A stretch of DNA of 64,000 bases from Sanguibacter antarcticus (GTDB lineage Bacteria; Actinomycetota; Actinomycetes; Actinomycetales; Cellulomonadaceae), in NCBI RefSeq assembly GCF_002564005.1, contig NZ_PDJG01000001.1:2294001-2358000 (forward strand), written 5' to 3'. The translations under genes and the position numbers were made by a program. The first letter of the stretch is position 1, and each line of letters opens with the position of its first letter. This document shows, in pieces, positions 15,208-22,029 of this stretch. Under the pieces are notes generated by a model. It saw only the letters and a program-made list of their open reading frames with translations. It was not told the DNA's origin and did not search any database.

Positions 15208-15328
15208 CCAGGCACCAGCCAGGCGCCAGCCGGGCGCCAGCCGGGCGCCAGCCGGGCACCAGCCGGGCGCCAGCCGGGCGCCAGCCGGGCGCCAGCCGGG
15301 CGCCAGCGAGGCAGCAGCCAGGCACCAG
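15208..15328. repeat. 11-bp tandem repeat, eleven copies
   Basis: Eleven head-to-tail copies of an 11-base unit (consensus CCGGGCGCCAG, variants CCAGGCACCAG and CGAGGCAGCAG) run without interruption. The unit is not a multiple of three, so all three frames stay open in both directions and give spurious long open frames. No ribosome site or promoter belongs to it. Confidence 0.92.
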
Positions 15329-15357
15329 CCGACGGACTGCCGAGCGACAACCAAGGG

Positions 15358-15391
15358 TATATATTGACCATCGATAACATCGATCATCGAT
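15358..15391 (+). promoter_or_regulatory. Promoter/operator region of the DUF2975-XRE pair
   Basis: An AT-rich island follows the tandem repeat. It has TATATT (15360-15365) as a candidate -10, followed by three copies of the palindromic hexamer ATCGAT at 15370, 15379 and 15386. The cluster lies 17 bp before the DUF2975 GTG and is a natural binding site for the small XRE protein encoded downstream. Confidence 0.5.
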
Positions 15392-15407
15392 AAGGGAGGG
15401 CACCACC

Positions 15408-16061
15408 GTGGTCAAGCCCGTCGCACGCACCGCACCTCGGAGAGCCTCCGCGGTGCGAGAACGGATCGCCGCCGGGGCCGTCGTCGGCGTCGCAGCGCTC
15501 GCGGTCCTCGCGGACCTCCTCCAGGCGATCACCTTCGCCACCCCCTGGACCGTGCCGATCGCCGCCACAGCGAATCCTCGGCTGGCTCTCGCCCCCTTGC
15601 CCCAGCTCTTCGCCTCCGACGTCCACGCAGGGATCCTCGAGGCCGGCGACGCCGGGTGGTCCACCCGGCTCCTCTACGTGGGACCGTCGCTGCTCCACGC
15701 CGCCGTGGTCGTCGTCGCGACGATCCTCCTGCTCCGGATCATGCACGCGATCGCCGCACGCGAACCGTTCTCAGCACGCACCGTCCGGGCCTGGCCGCAG
15801 CTTGCCGCGGCCCTCCTCTGCGGCGGCGTCGCCCAGCTGATCGTCGACACGGTCGCGAACGACCGCCTCACAGCGTGGGCCACGCTCACCTACGGCGCCG
15901 ATCGCTCCGCCCCCGGAGCTCCAGGCACAACGCTCAGCGAGGGGATGGCCGCGGTCGGAGCAAACGTCCCGACCGTCGTCGTCGGCCTGCTCGCACTCGC
16001 CCTCACGGCCGCCTTCCACGCCGGCGCGAAACTCGCGGAGGACGCCGATGGCCTCGTCTGA
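15408..16061 (+). CDS. DUF2975-family membrane protein
   Basis: The 217-residue protein has four hydrophobic segments and the features of DUF2975 proteins: a central REPFSARTVRAWPQLAAALLCGGVAQLIVD and a C-terminal AFHAGAKLAEDADGLV that ends against an XRE regulator gene. Its GTG start is preceded by GGGAGGG. The function of the family is unknown. The 14-bp overlap with the downstream regulator gene (ATG at 16048) indicates translational coupling, the usual arrangement for this pair. Confidence 0.8.
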   Translation: MVKPVARTAPRRASAVRERIAAGAVVGVAALAVLADLLQAITFATPWTVPIAATANPRLALAPLPQLFASDVHAGILEAGDAGWSTRLLYVGPSLLHAAVVVVATILLLRIMHAIAAREPFSARTVRAWPQLAAALLCGGVAQLIVDTVANDRLTAWATLTYGADRSAPGAPGTTLSEGMAAVGANVPTVVVGLLALALTAAFHAGAKLAEDADGLV

Positions 16062-16308
16062 GACCCCGTCCGACCCGGTGGAGGACGGAGCGCCACCACC
16101 CGCGCACCGGATCGTCTGCCATCTCGACGCGGCCCTGACCAGCCGCGGCATGACGCTCACCGAGCTCTCCGAGCGCACCGGGATCACGATGGCGAACCTC
16201 TCGATCCTCAAGAACAACAGGGCCAAGGCGATCCGGTTCTCGACGCTCACCCTCGTCTGCGACGCTCTCGACGCGACTCCGGCCGAGCTCTTCTCCGTCC
16301 GGCCCTAG
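16048..16308 (+). CDS. Small XRE-family (YozG-type) helix-turn-helix regulator
   Basis: An 86-residue single-domain DNA-binding protein. After about 20 linker residues it reads HRIVCHLDAALTSRGMTLTELSERTGITMANLSILKNNRAKAIRFSTLTLVCDALDATPAELF, a complete Cro/C1-type helix-turn-helix with the ILKN recognition pattern. Its gene overlaps the DUF2975 gene, and the ATCGAT cluster upstream of the pair is the likely operator. The stop overlaps the stop of the convergent STAS-like gene by four bases. Confidence 0.9.
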   Translation: MASSETPSDPVEDGAPPPAHRIVCHLDAALTSRGMTLTELSERTGITMANLSILKNNRAKAIRFSTLTLVCDALDATPAELFSVRP

Positions 16309-16724
16309 CCCACGCCGATCTGCAGAGGCGCCCGCGCGCCCGCACCGAGGGGATCGACGAACGCGACCACGGCACCCGCCCGTTCCAGGCACGCACGCGT
16401 GGTGTCGTCTGCGCCGACGCACAGCAGGCAGCCGTCACGCTCGTCGAGCAGAGCTGCCGCCCGTCCGACGACCCGCGCCACCCGAGCACTCTCGATGCGC
16501 GCGGCCTGCAGATCGAGGACCACGACCGACGACGCGCCGGCGAGCGCGTCGAGCATGATCGCCAGACGGTCGGCGTCGCAGCGGCAGATCTGGCCGACCG
16601 GGCGGATGCTCGCCGTGAGCCACGCGCCTCCGGACTCGACACCGGCAGGCGGGCACCCGGCGGCGGATCCTGGCGGGACCGCCTTCTCGACGTTGGTCCG
16701 ACGGTCTGCGACGACTGCGCTCAT
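16305..16724 (-). CDS. STAS-domain-like protein
   Basis: A 139-residue protein with an unconserved 45-residue N-terminus followed by a fold consistent with STAS: VGQICRCDADRL, SVVVLDLQAARIESARVARVVGRAAALLDERDGCLLCVG and TRACLERAGAVVAFVDP. The phosphorylatable serine position of anti-sigma antagonists (DSSGL) reads IESARV, keeping one serine. Such proteins bind anti-sigma kinases or act as sensor partners. The assignment is from pattern only. The ATG at 16724 is preceded by GGAGGAGGAA. It converges on the XRE gene. Confidence 0.55.
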   Translation of the reverse strand: MSAVVADRRTNVEKAVPPGSAAGCPPAGVESGGAWLTASIRPVGQICRCDADRLAIMLDALAGASSVVVLDLQAARIESARVARVVGRAAALLDERDGCLLCVGADDTTRACLERAGAVVAFVDPLGAGARAPLQIGVG

Positions 16725-16861
16725 GATCGTTCCTCCTCCGTGCCCTCGTCCCGGATGGGGCGATGACCTCAGAGAACGCCCCTCACCTGTGACCCGGCTG
16801 GGGAAAGCGACCGAGCTTCCTGTACCTCGACGACGACCTGCGCCGACCACGGGCCTGGACC

Positions 16862-17623
16862 TCAGCGGGGCGGTGCGTGGATGCCTGCGTCGATGTGGAA
16901 GATCTCACCGGTCACGCAGGACGTCTGGCCGGAGACGAGGGCCGACACCGCCGTGGCGATGTCAGGGGACATCCCCTCGTCCGAGACGGGCGCGCCACCG
17001 TCGACGGAGGGCTCCCCCGCGTCGTGCGCGGCGCTCGCGCTCGCCTCTGCGGCGGTGGCGCTGGGGCGCACCTCGTAGACGGCGATGCCGGCAGGCGCGA
17101 GCCTCGCAGCGAAGAGCTGCGTCGCCATCGATGCTCCGGGTCGCGCGCCACGGCTGGTCGCGACGGACCTGGCTGCCAGGGGAGAGACGTTGACGATCGT
17201 GCCGATCGGCGAGTCGGTGGCCGCACCATCGTCTCGGCGCTGCTCGATCATGGCGTTCGCGACGCGCTGCGTCAGGAAATAGGGGCCGCGCAGGTTGATC
17301 CCCTTGACGCGGTCGACGCTGTCTTTGCTGACCTGCAGGCGGTCCGCTCGAGGCGAGGGCGCGACGCCGGCGTTGTTCACGAGGACGTCGATTCGCCCCC
17401 ACGCGTCGAGCACCGTGTCGACGTAGGAGGCATGGTCGCTCGGCTCGGAGACCGAGCCCTGGACGTAGAGGACCTGGCCGGTCTGGCGCAGGTCGTCGAT
17501 GAGCTCTGTCGGCTCGGGGCGTGTCGCGAGGATCGCGACCGAGTAGCCGTCGGCCAACAGCCTGCGGGTGATCCCGAGGCCGATTCCCCTGTTGCCACCG
17601 GTCACCAGCGCAACCTTGGACAT
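16862..17623 (-). CDS. Short-chain dehydrogenase/reductase homologue lacking the catalytic Tyr and Lys
   Basis: The 253-residue protein has a Rossmann N-terminus (KVALVTGGNRGIGLGITRRLL, the TGxxxGIG motif) and VDVLVNNAGV-type NNAG motif (here IDVLVNNAGVAP), then INLRGPYFLTQRVA. The active-site stretch that should read Y-x3-K before SMATQLFAARLA reads SRGARPGASMATQ, so both the Tyr and the Lys are replaced. The C-terminal part is also unusual, with a 30-residue Ala/Ser/Asp-rich insert. It probably binds NAD(P) but cannot reduce by the standard mechanism. ATG 17623 or 17632 could start it. It is divergent from a TIM-barrel isomerase gene with two LacI-type palindromes between. Confidence 0.8.
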   Translation of the reverse strand: MSKVALVTGGNRGIGLGITRRLLADGYSVAILATRPEPTELIDDLRQTGQVLYVQGSVSEPSDHASYVDTVLDAWGRIDVLVNNAGVAPSPRADRLQVSKDSVDRVKGINLRGPYFLTQRVANAMIEQRRDDGAATDSPIGTIVNVSPLAARSVATSRGARPGASMATQLFAARLAPAGIAVYEVRPSATAAEASASAAHDAGEPSVDGGAPVSDEGMSPDIATAVSALVSGQTSCVTGEIFHIDAGIHAPPR

Positions 17624-17724
17624 CGTTTCCATCCTTTGTTCCTGCGTGCCGGGGCACACGTCGGCGTTCGCGGCCTGGCGGGTCTCATGAGTCCTCGGCC
17701 GTCGTCGTAGGGTACAGCACGCCG

Positions 17725-17738
17725 GGTAAGCGCTTACC
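17725..17738. promoter_or_regulatory. LacI-family operator 1
   Basis: GGTAAGCGCTTACC is a perfect 14-bp palindrome with the central CG of LacI-family sites (TAAGCGCTTA core). It lies between the divergent pseudo-SDR and TIM-barrel genes. A related site is 96 bp away. Confidence 0.7.
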
Positions 17739-17820
17739 GGATGGCGCGACGCCTCCCCAGATGTGCGACAGCACCGCCCACGGTTCGCGTTGACGACCCA
17801 CGAGAGCCGCCATATGCTGC

Positions 17821-17834
17821 GGAAAGCGCCTACC
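17821..17834. promoter_or_regulatory. LacI-family operator 2
   Basis: GGAAAGCGCCTACC matches operator 1 at 12 of 14 positions. The start-to-start distance of 96 bp (about nine helical turns) would allow a looped repressor tetramer or independent control of the two divergent genes. Confidence 0.6.
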
Positions 17835-17889
17835 GTGGCGCAGGTCGTGCTACCACACCGGCCGGCACGACGACGGACGGAGCACCACC

Positions 17890-18837
17890 ATGACGACCGA
17901 CGACCAGAGCGCCACAGACCGCGCGGCCACCATGACGCGACAGAACACCGGCCCGCTCGGACGACTGTCGCTCAACACGGCGACGACCAAGGCCCTCACG
18001 CTCACGGAGGCCGTCGACGGCGCAGCACGTGCGGGCTGCAGCGCGGTCGGGCTCTGGCGGGACCGTGTCCACGAGGTCGGCGCAGAGGCCGCCGGGAAGA
18101 TCGTCCGCGACGCCGGGCTGCGCGTCTCGTCGCTGTGCCGCGCCGGCCTCTTCACCGCGAGCGACGAGGCCGGGATCGCGAGCGCTCTCGCAGACAACAG
18201 GTCTGCCGTCGTCGAGGCCGCGACGGTCGGGTCGAGCGAGCTCGTCTTCGTCGTGGGCGGGCTCCCCGCCTCGACGGGCCCCGGCCCGGCCCGCACGCCG
18301 GCGAGCGACGCCGAGCGACACAGCGACCGCGACCTCGTGAGCACGCGTCAGCGCGTGGCCGACCGCATCGCCGACCTCGCGCCCTTCGCAGCCGAGCACG
18401 GCGTCCGGATCGTCCTCGAGCCGCTGCACCCGATCTTCGTCGCCGACCGCGCCGTCCTCTCGACGCTCGGCCAGGCGCTCGACCTCGCTGCGCCCTATCC
18501 GTCCGACGTCGTCGGCGTCGCCATCGACACGTACCACGTGTGGTGGGACCCGGACCTGCAGGCCCAGATCGCGCGCGCCGGCGCCGAGGGCCGCATCGCG
18601 TCCTACCAGGTGTGCGACTGGGTCCTCCCCCTCGCAGCCGACCCCCTGCTCTCCAGGGGATACATGGGCGACGGCTACATCGACTTCCGCTCCATCACGC
18701 AGTGGATCACCGCCGCCGGCTACACGGGCGACGTCGAGGTCGAGATCTTCAACCAAGCGATCTGGGACGCCGACACCGACACCGTGGTCCGGACCGTCGC
18801 CGAACGGTACACAGACCTCGTCCTGCCATATCTGTAG
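17890..18837 (+). CDS. Sugar phosphate isomerase/epimerase-family TIM-barrel protein
   Basis: A 315-residue AP-endonuclease-2-like TIM barrel. Recognisable parts are LSLNTATTKALTLTEAVDGAARAGCSAVGLWRDRVHEVG at the start, GVRIVLEPLHPIF with a metal-ligand Glu, VAIDTYHVWWDPDLQAQI with Asp/His ligands, and GDVEVEIFNQ with the last metal-binding Glu. Such enzymes isomerise or epimerise keto-sugars or inositol derivatives using a divalent metal. The ATG at 17890 has GGAG seven bases upstream. It is paired divergently with an NAD-binding SDR homologue under shared LacI-type operators, so a sugar or polyol pathway is likely; the substrate is unknown. Confidence 0.85.
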   Translation: MTTDDQSATDRAATMTRQNTGPLGRLSLNTATTKALTLTEAVDGAARAGCSAVGLWRDRVHEVGAEAAGKIVRDAGLRVSSLCRAGLFTASDEAGIASALADNRSAVVEAATVGSSELVFVVGGLPASTGPGPARTPASDAERHSDRDLVSTRQRVADRIADLAPFAAEHGVRIVLEPLHPIFVADRAVLSTLGQALDLAAPYPSDVVGVAIDTYHVWWDPDLQAQIARAGAEGRIASYQVCDWVLPLAADPLLSRGYMGDGYIDFRSITQWITAAGYTGDVEVEIFNQAIWDADTDTVVRTVAERYTDLVLPYL

Positions 18838-18924
18838 CCAGCACGGCGCCGAAGGCCGCGATGGAGAGGTTGTCCACACCTTCCGGTACGGTTCGGGCAC
18901 TATGCCCCGACCTAGGAGGATTTA

Positions 18925-19173
18925 ATGGATGGCCCACGGCTTCTCCGTGCACTGCCCCTTGCGCTCGTCGCGCTGCTGGCGCTCAGCCTCGCGAAGATCG
19001 GGTTCGACGGATGGTCGTGGCTGCCGGCCCTGGGGCTCGTGCTGGTCGGGCTCGCTGCAGCGTTCCTCCCCGCGCTGCCAGAGCGAAAGCCTCGCACCCG
19101 CACTCGTACCCGCACCCGTCGCCGCCGGACCAAGCCGCGGGCCCGCACCCGCCGCCGGTCACGCTCCTCGTAG
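18925..19173 (+). CDS. Small hypothetical membrane protein with Arg/Thr-rich tail
   Basis: An 82-residue product with two closely spaced hydrophobic helices (LALVALLALSLAKIGF and WLPALGLVLVGLAAAFLPAL) and a C-terminal tail of alternating Arg, Thr and Lys. The reading frame is supported by AGGAGG seven bases before the ATG. The tail would be cytoplasmic and strongly positive, as in membrane proteins that contact nucleic acid or phospholipid. I do not recognise a family. It stands alone between the TIM-barrel gene and the convergent EndoU operon. Confidence 0.6.
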   Translation: MDGPRLLRALPLALVALLALSLAKIGFDGWSWLPALGLVLVGLAAAFLPALPERKPRTRTRTRTRRRRTKPRARTRRRSRSS

Positions 19174-19215
19174 GAACGCGCGCCTCGTAGCTGAGGGGCG
19201 TCGCGCGGCGTCGTC

Positions 19216-19560
19216 TCACGCGTGGTGCGCGGCCCGGGCCGCGAGCAGGTCCTGGACGAGGTCGCGCAGCTCGCTGGTCGAGACAGTGACGTCGGCGACG
19301 ACCGTCTCCGGCGTGAGCACGTCGACGAGCCGGTCGGTGATGACCGCGTGCTCGGCGTCCGCCGTAAAGCTCATCCGGTCCCCGCCCCCGGTCGCTGTCG
19401 GCGACTGCCCGGCGAGCACGGAGTCGAGGAGCGCCAGCGTCCGCCCGTGAGGGCTCTCGTTGAGGAACACCTCGAGGCCTGCGTCCGCCGGATCAGGGAG
19501 CCGCACCCGCACGACGGTGCGCCAGGGCTGCTCGACGAGCTCAAAACGGTGCTCGCGCAC
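19216..19560 (-). CDS. Unknown protein co-translated with the EndoU lipoprotein, candidate immunity factor
   Basis: A 114-residue soluble protein (starts VREHRFELVEQPWRTVVRVRL) with mixed charge and no signal peptide or membrane helix. Its GTG start overlaps the stop of the EndoU gene by one base (TAGTG), a strong sign of translational coupling. I do not recognise its family. Small acidic proteins placed directly after nuclease toxins are usually cognate inhibitors, so an immunity role is proposed on context alone. Alternatively it could be a regulator or chaperone of the nuclease. Confidence 0.65.
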   Translation of the reverse strand: MREHRFELVEQPWRTVVRVRLPDPADAGLEVFLNESPHGRTLALLDSVLAGQSPTATGGGDRMSFTADAEHAVITDRLVDVLTPETVVADVTVSTSELRDLVQDLLAARAAHHA

Positions 19561-20144
19561 TAGTACTCCATCACAGGGTAGGCAGTGACGACGAGGCCGA
19601 AGTCGTCGAGGTACATGTGGACGCTGATCCCGCCAGACGTCACACCGTCGTAGCCCCCGTCGCCCGAGGACACCCGGGAGGCGTAGGCCTCGTTGATGGC
19701 GTCGACGACCTGCTGGGCCGTCCACGCATCGGGGAAGAACGTCGAGTAGCCGTCGTTGCTGGTCTTGCCCGTGCCGTCGACCACGACCTGGGCCTTGTAG
19801 AGGCCGTGGCCGTCCTGGGCGCTCTGCGTCCCAGGAACGACCTCGCCCGACGCCAGGTCGCCGAGCGCGGTCGAGTGGTAGCCGACGGCCTGGCCCCTGC
19901 TGTTGATCTCTCCCGACAGGATGTGCTCCGTGCCGTCGTCGGCAAAGCTCTCCGTCGACACGAGGTCGTCCAGGGCTGCCTCCAGAGTTCCGGCAGCAGG
20001 CTCGCTCGACAGGTCGTCGAACGATGTGAGGAACGAGCACGAGGACAGTCCCAGAGCGAGGACCAGCGCGGCGGCTGCCGCAGCCAGCCGCCGGACGATG
20101 CTGCTGCTGCCGGCCGTCCCGCCGGACACGAGGGTCAGAGTCAC
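19560..20144 (-). CDS. Lipoprotein with bacterial EndoU nuclease domain
   Basis: This 194-residue precursor has a hydrophobic signal (LAAAAAALVLALGLSSCSF) with a lipobox cysteine at about residue 36, so it should be lipid-anchored on the outer face of the membrane. The rest matches bacterial EndoU (XendoU-like) RNase domains: EHILSGEINSRGQAVGYH gives both catalytic histidines (about 74 and 90). GKTSNDGYSTFFPDAW gives the catalytic Lys (about 127) and the conserved Ser/Thr-Phe-Phe-Pro, and QQVVDAINEAY closes the domain. EndoU domains serve as toxins in contact-dependent systems and cleave RNA. The GTG start is nine bases after the stop of the acetyltransferase gene. There is no two-partner secretion gene or delivery domain nearby. 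Confidence 0.82.
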   Translation of the reverse strand: MTLTLVSGGTAGSSSIVRRLAAAAAALVLALGLSSCSFLTSFDDLSSEPAAGTLEAALDDLVSTESFADDGTEHILSGEINSRGQAVGYHSTALGDLASGEVVPGTQSAQDGHGLYKAQVVVDGTGKTSNDGYSTFFPDAWTAQQVVDAINEAYASRVSSGDGGYDGVTSGGISVHMYLDDFGLVVTAYPVMEY

Positions 20145-20152
20145 GGATGCAC

Positions 20153-21493
20153 CTAGAACCGGGTGATCCCGTACACCTGGCGGTCTTGCGCGAACAGGGC
20201 GCGCAGGCGCAGCAGGGCGCGGTCGGTCCGCTCGTGGACGAGGCCTGCGGCGCCGAGCGTCACCGGGTCGGTGCCGCCGAGGTAGAGAGAGCCGAGCACG
20301 GCGACGTCCATCTCCAGGTCTGCTGGCGTGCCCTCGGGCTGCCGGGTGACCGTCGCGGACCCTGCCCGGGTCTCGACGCGCAGGACCCCGTCAGCCAGGT
20401 GGAGGCTGTCGGTGACCTCGAGGGTGAGCGTGTCCTCGACGCTGTACGGCCGTGCCTCGAGCGCGACGACTGGGTCGAGGATCCTCAACCACACGAGATC
20501 GTTCTCCTCGGTGACCCTGCGCCGCCGGCTGTCCGCGAGCGCGTGGTGCAACGGGTCGTCGAGCGGCGCCGTCCGCCAGACGACCTCGGTGACGAGGTCG
20601 ATCGAGAGGAGCAGCTCCCACAGGCCGAGGTAGGCATCGGGCGTGACGGCGACGAGGTCGACGACCGTGAGCGACGACACGTCTCCCCGTTCCTCGACGA
20701 CGTAGGTGACGTATCCGTCGACCTCGCCGCCCGGCGACGTGTGGATCGCGGCACGCAGGCCGGGGTCCGGTTCGGCCTCGGACCGTGCGTCGGGCTGAGG
20801 TTCAGTCTCGTCGGACTTCCCGGTGAGGAGCCGACCCCACTCTCGCGCGTGGCGGTCGATCGAGCCGGGCGTCGAGGCGTGGAACGTCTCGAACACGCGT
20901 CGGGCGCTCTCGCCGAGCCGTGACGGGTCGGCGAGCTCGACGTTCCCGGCCGGGACGCTGAGGAGGTGAGCGGGGTGGTCGGACTGCACCCGCACGCTGC
21001 GGACGTGGGTGGCGGCGCCGAAGCCGAAGCGCCGGTAGATGGTCGCTTCGGACGCGGTGAGCGCGGCGATGGCGAGTCCGGCCTCGGCGGCACGACCGAG
21101 GTTGTCGACCATCATCGCTCGCAAGATTCCCCGACGGCGGTGGCTCGGGCGGACCGTCACGTCGGAGATGAGGTGCGCGTCGAGCAGGACGCCGCCACCG
21201 ACGTCGAGCGTCTTGGTGAAGGACGTGAAGGTACCGACCGGGTGGTCTGCGCCGAGAGCAACGTCCTGCACGGGACGGTCTGCTGCCGCTCGCTCGTAGA
21301 CGCCGGTGAGCTCGCGACGGTCGTCGATGATGCGTCGTGTCGCGGCGGACTCGCGCGCGGGGGTCGCGAACCGCTTCTCGTGGAAGGCGAGCTGGACCGA
21401 GGCGAGCCAGCCTGCTGTCGCGGCATCAGCCCCGTCTCCGTCGAGCGCTGGTGCGAAGTGCCGGATCTCGTAACGTTCGTCGAGGTGGTTCAT
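20153..21493 (-). CDS. Eis-family GNAT N-acetyltransferase
   Basis: The 446-residue protein follows the Eis layout: an N-terminal GNAT domain with the acetyl-CoA loop VRPSHRRRGILRAMMVDNLG, a second degenerate GNAT domain, and a C-terminal sterol-carrier-like domain. The chain ends in Phe, whose carboxylate serves as the general base in Eis enzymes (here ...YGITRF). Such enzymes acetylate aminoglycosides or other amines at several positions; the natural substrate is usually unknown. The ATG is at 21493. It heads an apparent three-gene operon with the EndoU lipoprotein and its partner (gap eight bases). Confidence 0.9.
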   Translation of the reverse strand: MNHLDERYEIRHFAPALDGDGADAATAGWLASVQLAFHEKRFATPARESAATRRIIDDRRELTGVYERAAADRPVQDVALGADHPVGTFTSFTKTLDVGGGVLLDAHLISDVTVRPSHRRRGILRAMMVDNLGRAAEAGLAIAALTASEATIYRRFGFGAATHVRSVRVQSDHPAHLLSVPAGNVELADPSRLGESARRVFETFHASTPGSIDRHAREWGRLLTGKSDETEPQPDARSEAEPDPGLRAAIHTSPGGEVDGYVTYVVEERGDVSSLTVVDLVAVTPDAYLGLWELLLSIDLVTEVVWRTAPLDDPLHHALADSRRRRVTEENDLVWLRILDPVVALEARPYSVEDTLTLEVTDSLHLADGVLRVETRAGSATVTRQPEGTPADLEMDVAVLGSLYLGGTDPVTLGAAGLVHERTDRALLRLRALFAQDRQVYGITRF

Positions 21494-21681
21494 CCGACCA
21501 CCCTAGAAGCAGGTGCCCGTCCTGCGCCTCCTCGCCCCGCCGACCGACTGTCCCGAACCAGGTCCAGGTACTGAGCACTGCCCTGGAATCCTGCTTCCGG
21601 TCCCGGAGCCGACCCCGGAGCCCGGCTGCCGTCTCTGGCTCCCGAGCCCCGCTCCCAAGCCCCGCTCCCAAGCCCCGCGAG

Positions 21682-21741
21682 TTCGGCACTTTTCGTCGAG
21701 TTCGGCAGCACGGAGTGCCGAACTCGACGAAAAGTGCCGAA
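21682..21741. repeat. Perfect 26-bp inverted repeat, intergenic element C
   Basis: Arms 21682-21707 and 21716-21741 are perfectly complementary around an eight-base loop. Each arm contains TTCGGCA twice, separated by CTTTTCGTCGAG. The layout (core, spacer, core, loop, mirror) is that of element B although the bases differ. It lies upstream of the acetyltransferase gene and about 290 bp downstream of xylB. Confidence 0.9.
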
Positions 21742-21763
21742 ATCAGCGCGGCGGTGGGGTGGG

Positions 21764-22024
21764 CAGGCCAGCCAGCCCGCCCAGCCAGCCCAGCCCGCCC
21801 AGCCCGCCCAGCCAGCCCAGCCGGGCCGGGCCGGGCCGGGCCGGGCCGGGCCGGGCCGGGCCGGGCCGGGCCGAGCCGGGCCGGGCCGAGCCGAGCCAGG
21901 CCAGGCCGAGCCGAGCCGAGCCGAGCCAGGCCAGGCCGAGCCGAGCCGAGCCAGGCCAGGCCGAGCCGAGCCGAGCCGAGCCAGGCCAGGCCGAGCCGAG
22001 CCGAGCCAGGCCAGGCCAGGCCCG
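21764..22024. repeat. Pentanucleotide repeat tract (GGGCC/GAGCC/AGGCC)
   Basis: About 260 bp of 5-base units, first mixed CAGCC and CGCCC, then twelve or so CGGGC copies, then alternating CGAGC and CAGGC runs. The tract ends five bases before the xylB stop. Five-base periodicity keeps frames open but no gene is credible. Together with element C it fills the 536-bp gap 21494-22029, whose remaining 190 bp hold only the acetyltransferase leader. Confidence 0.92.
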
Positions 22025-22029
22025 GCGCC

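Noticed and set aside
15208..15328. CRISPR-like array
   Set aside because: The 11-bp units are contiguous with no unique spacers and there are no cas genes.
13513..15393. A 626-codon frame covering the MFS gene and the following repeats
   Set aside because: It is Arg/Pro-rich, out of frame with the recognisable transporter, and is kept open by the 11-bp repeats.
19174..19215. Terminator between the small membrane protein gene and the EndoU partner gene
   Set aside because: CGCGCGCCTC can pair with GAGGGGCGTCGCGCG only with a large bulge, so it was not called.
19560..20144. Contact-dependent inhibition (CDI) toxin
   Set aside because: The EndoU domain is of the toxin type, but there is no CdiB, no filament domain, no WXG/LXG leader and no VgrG or Rhs partner. 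A lipobox indicates simple lipoprotein export.
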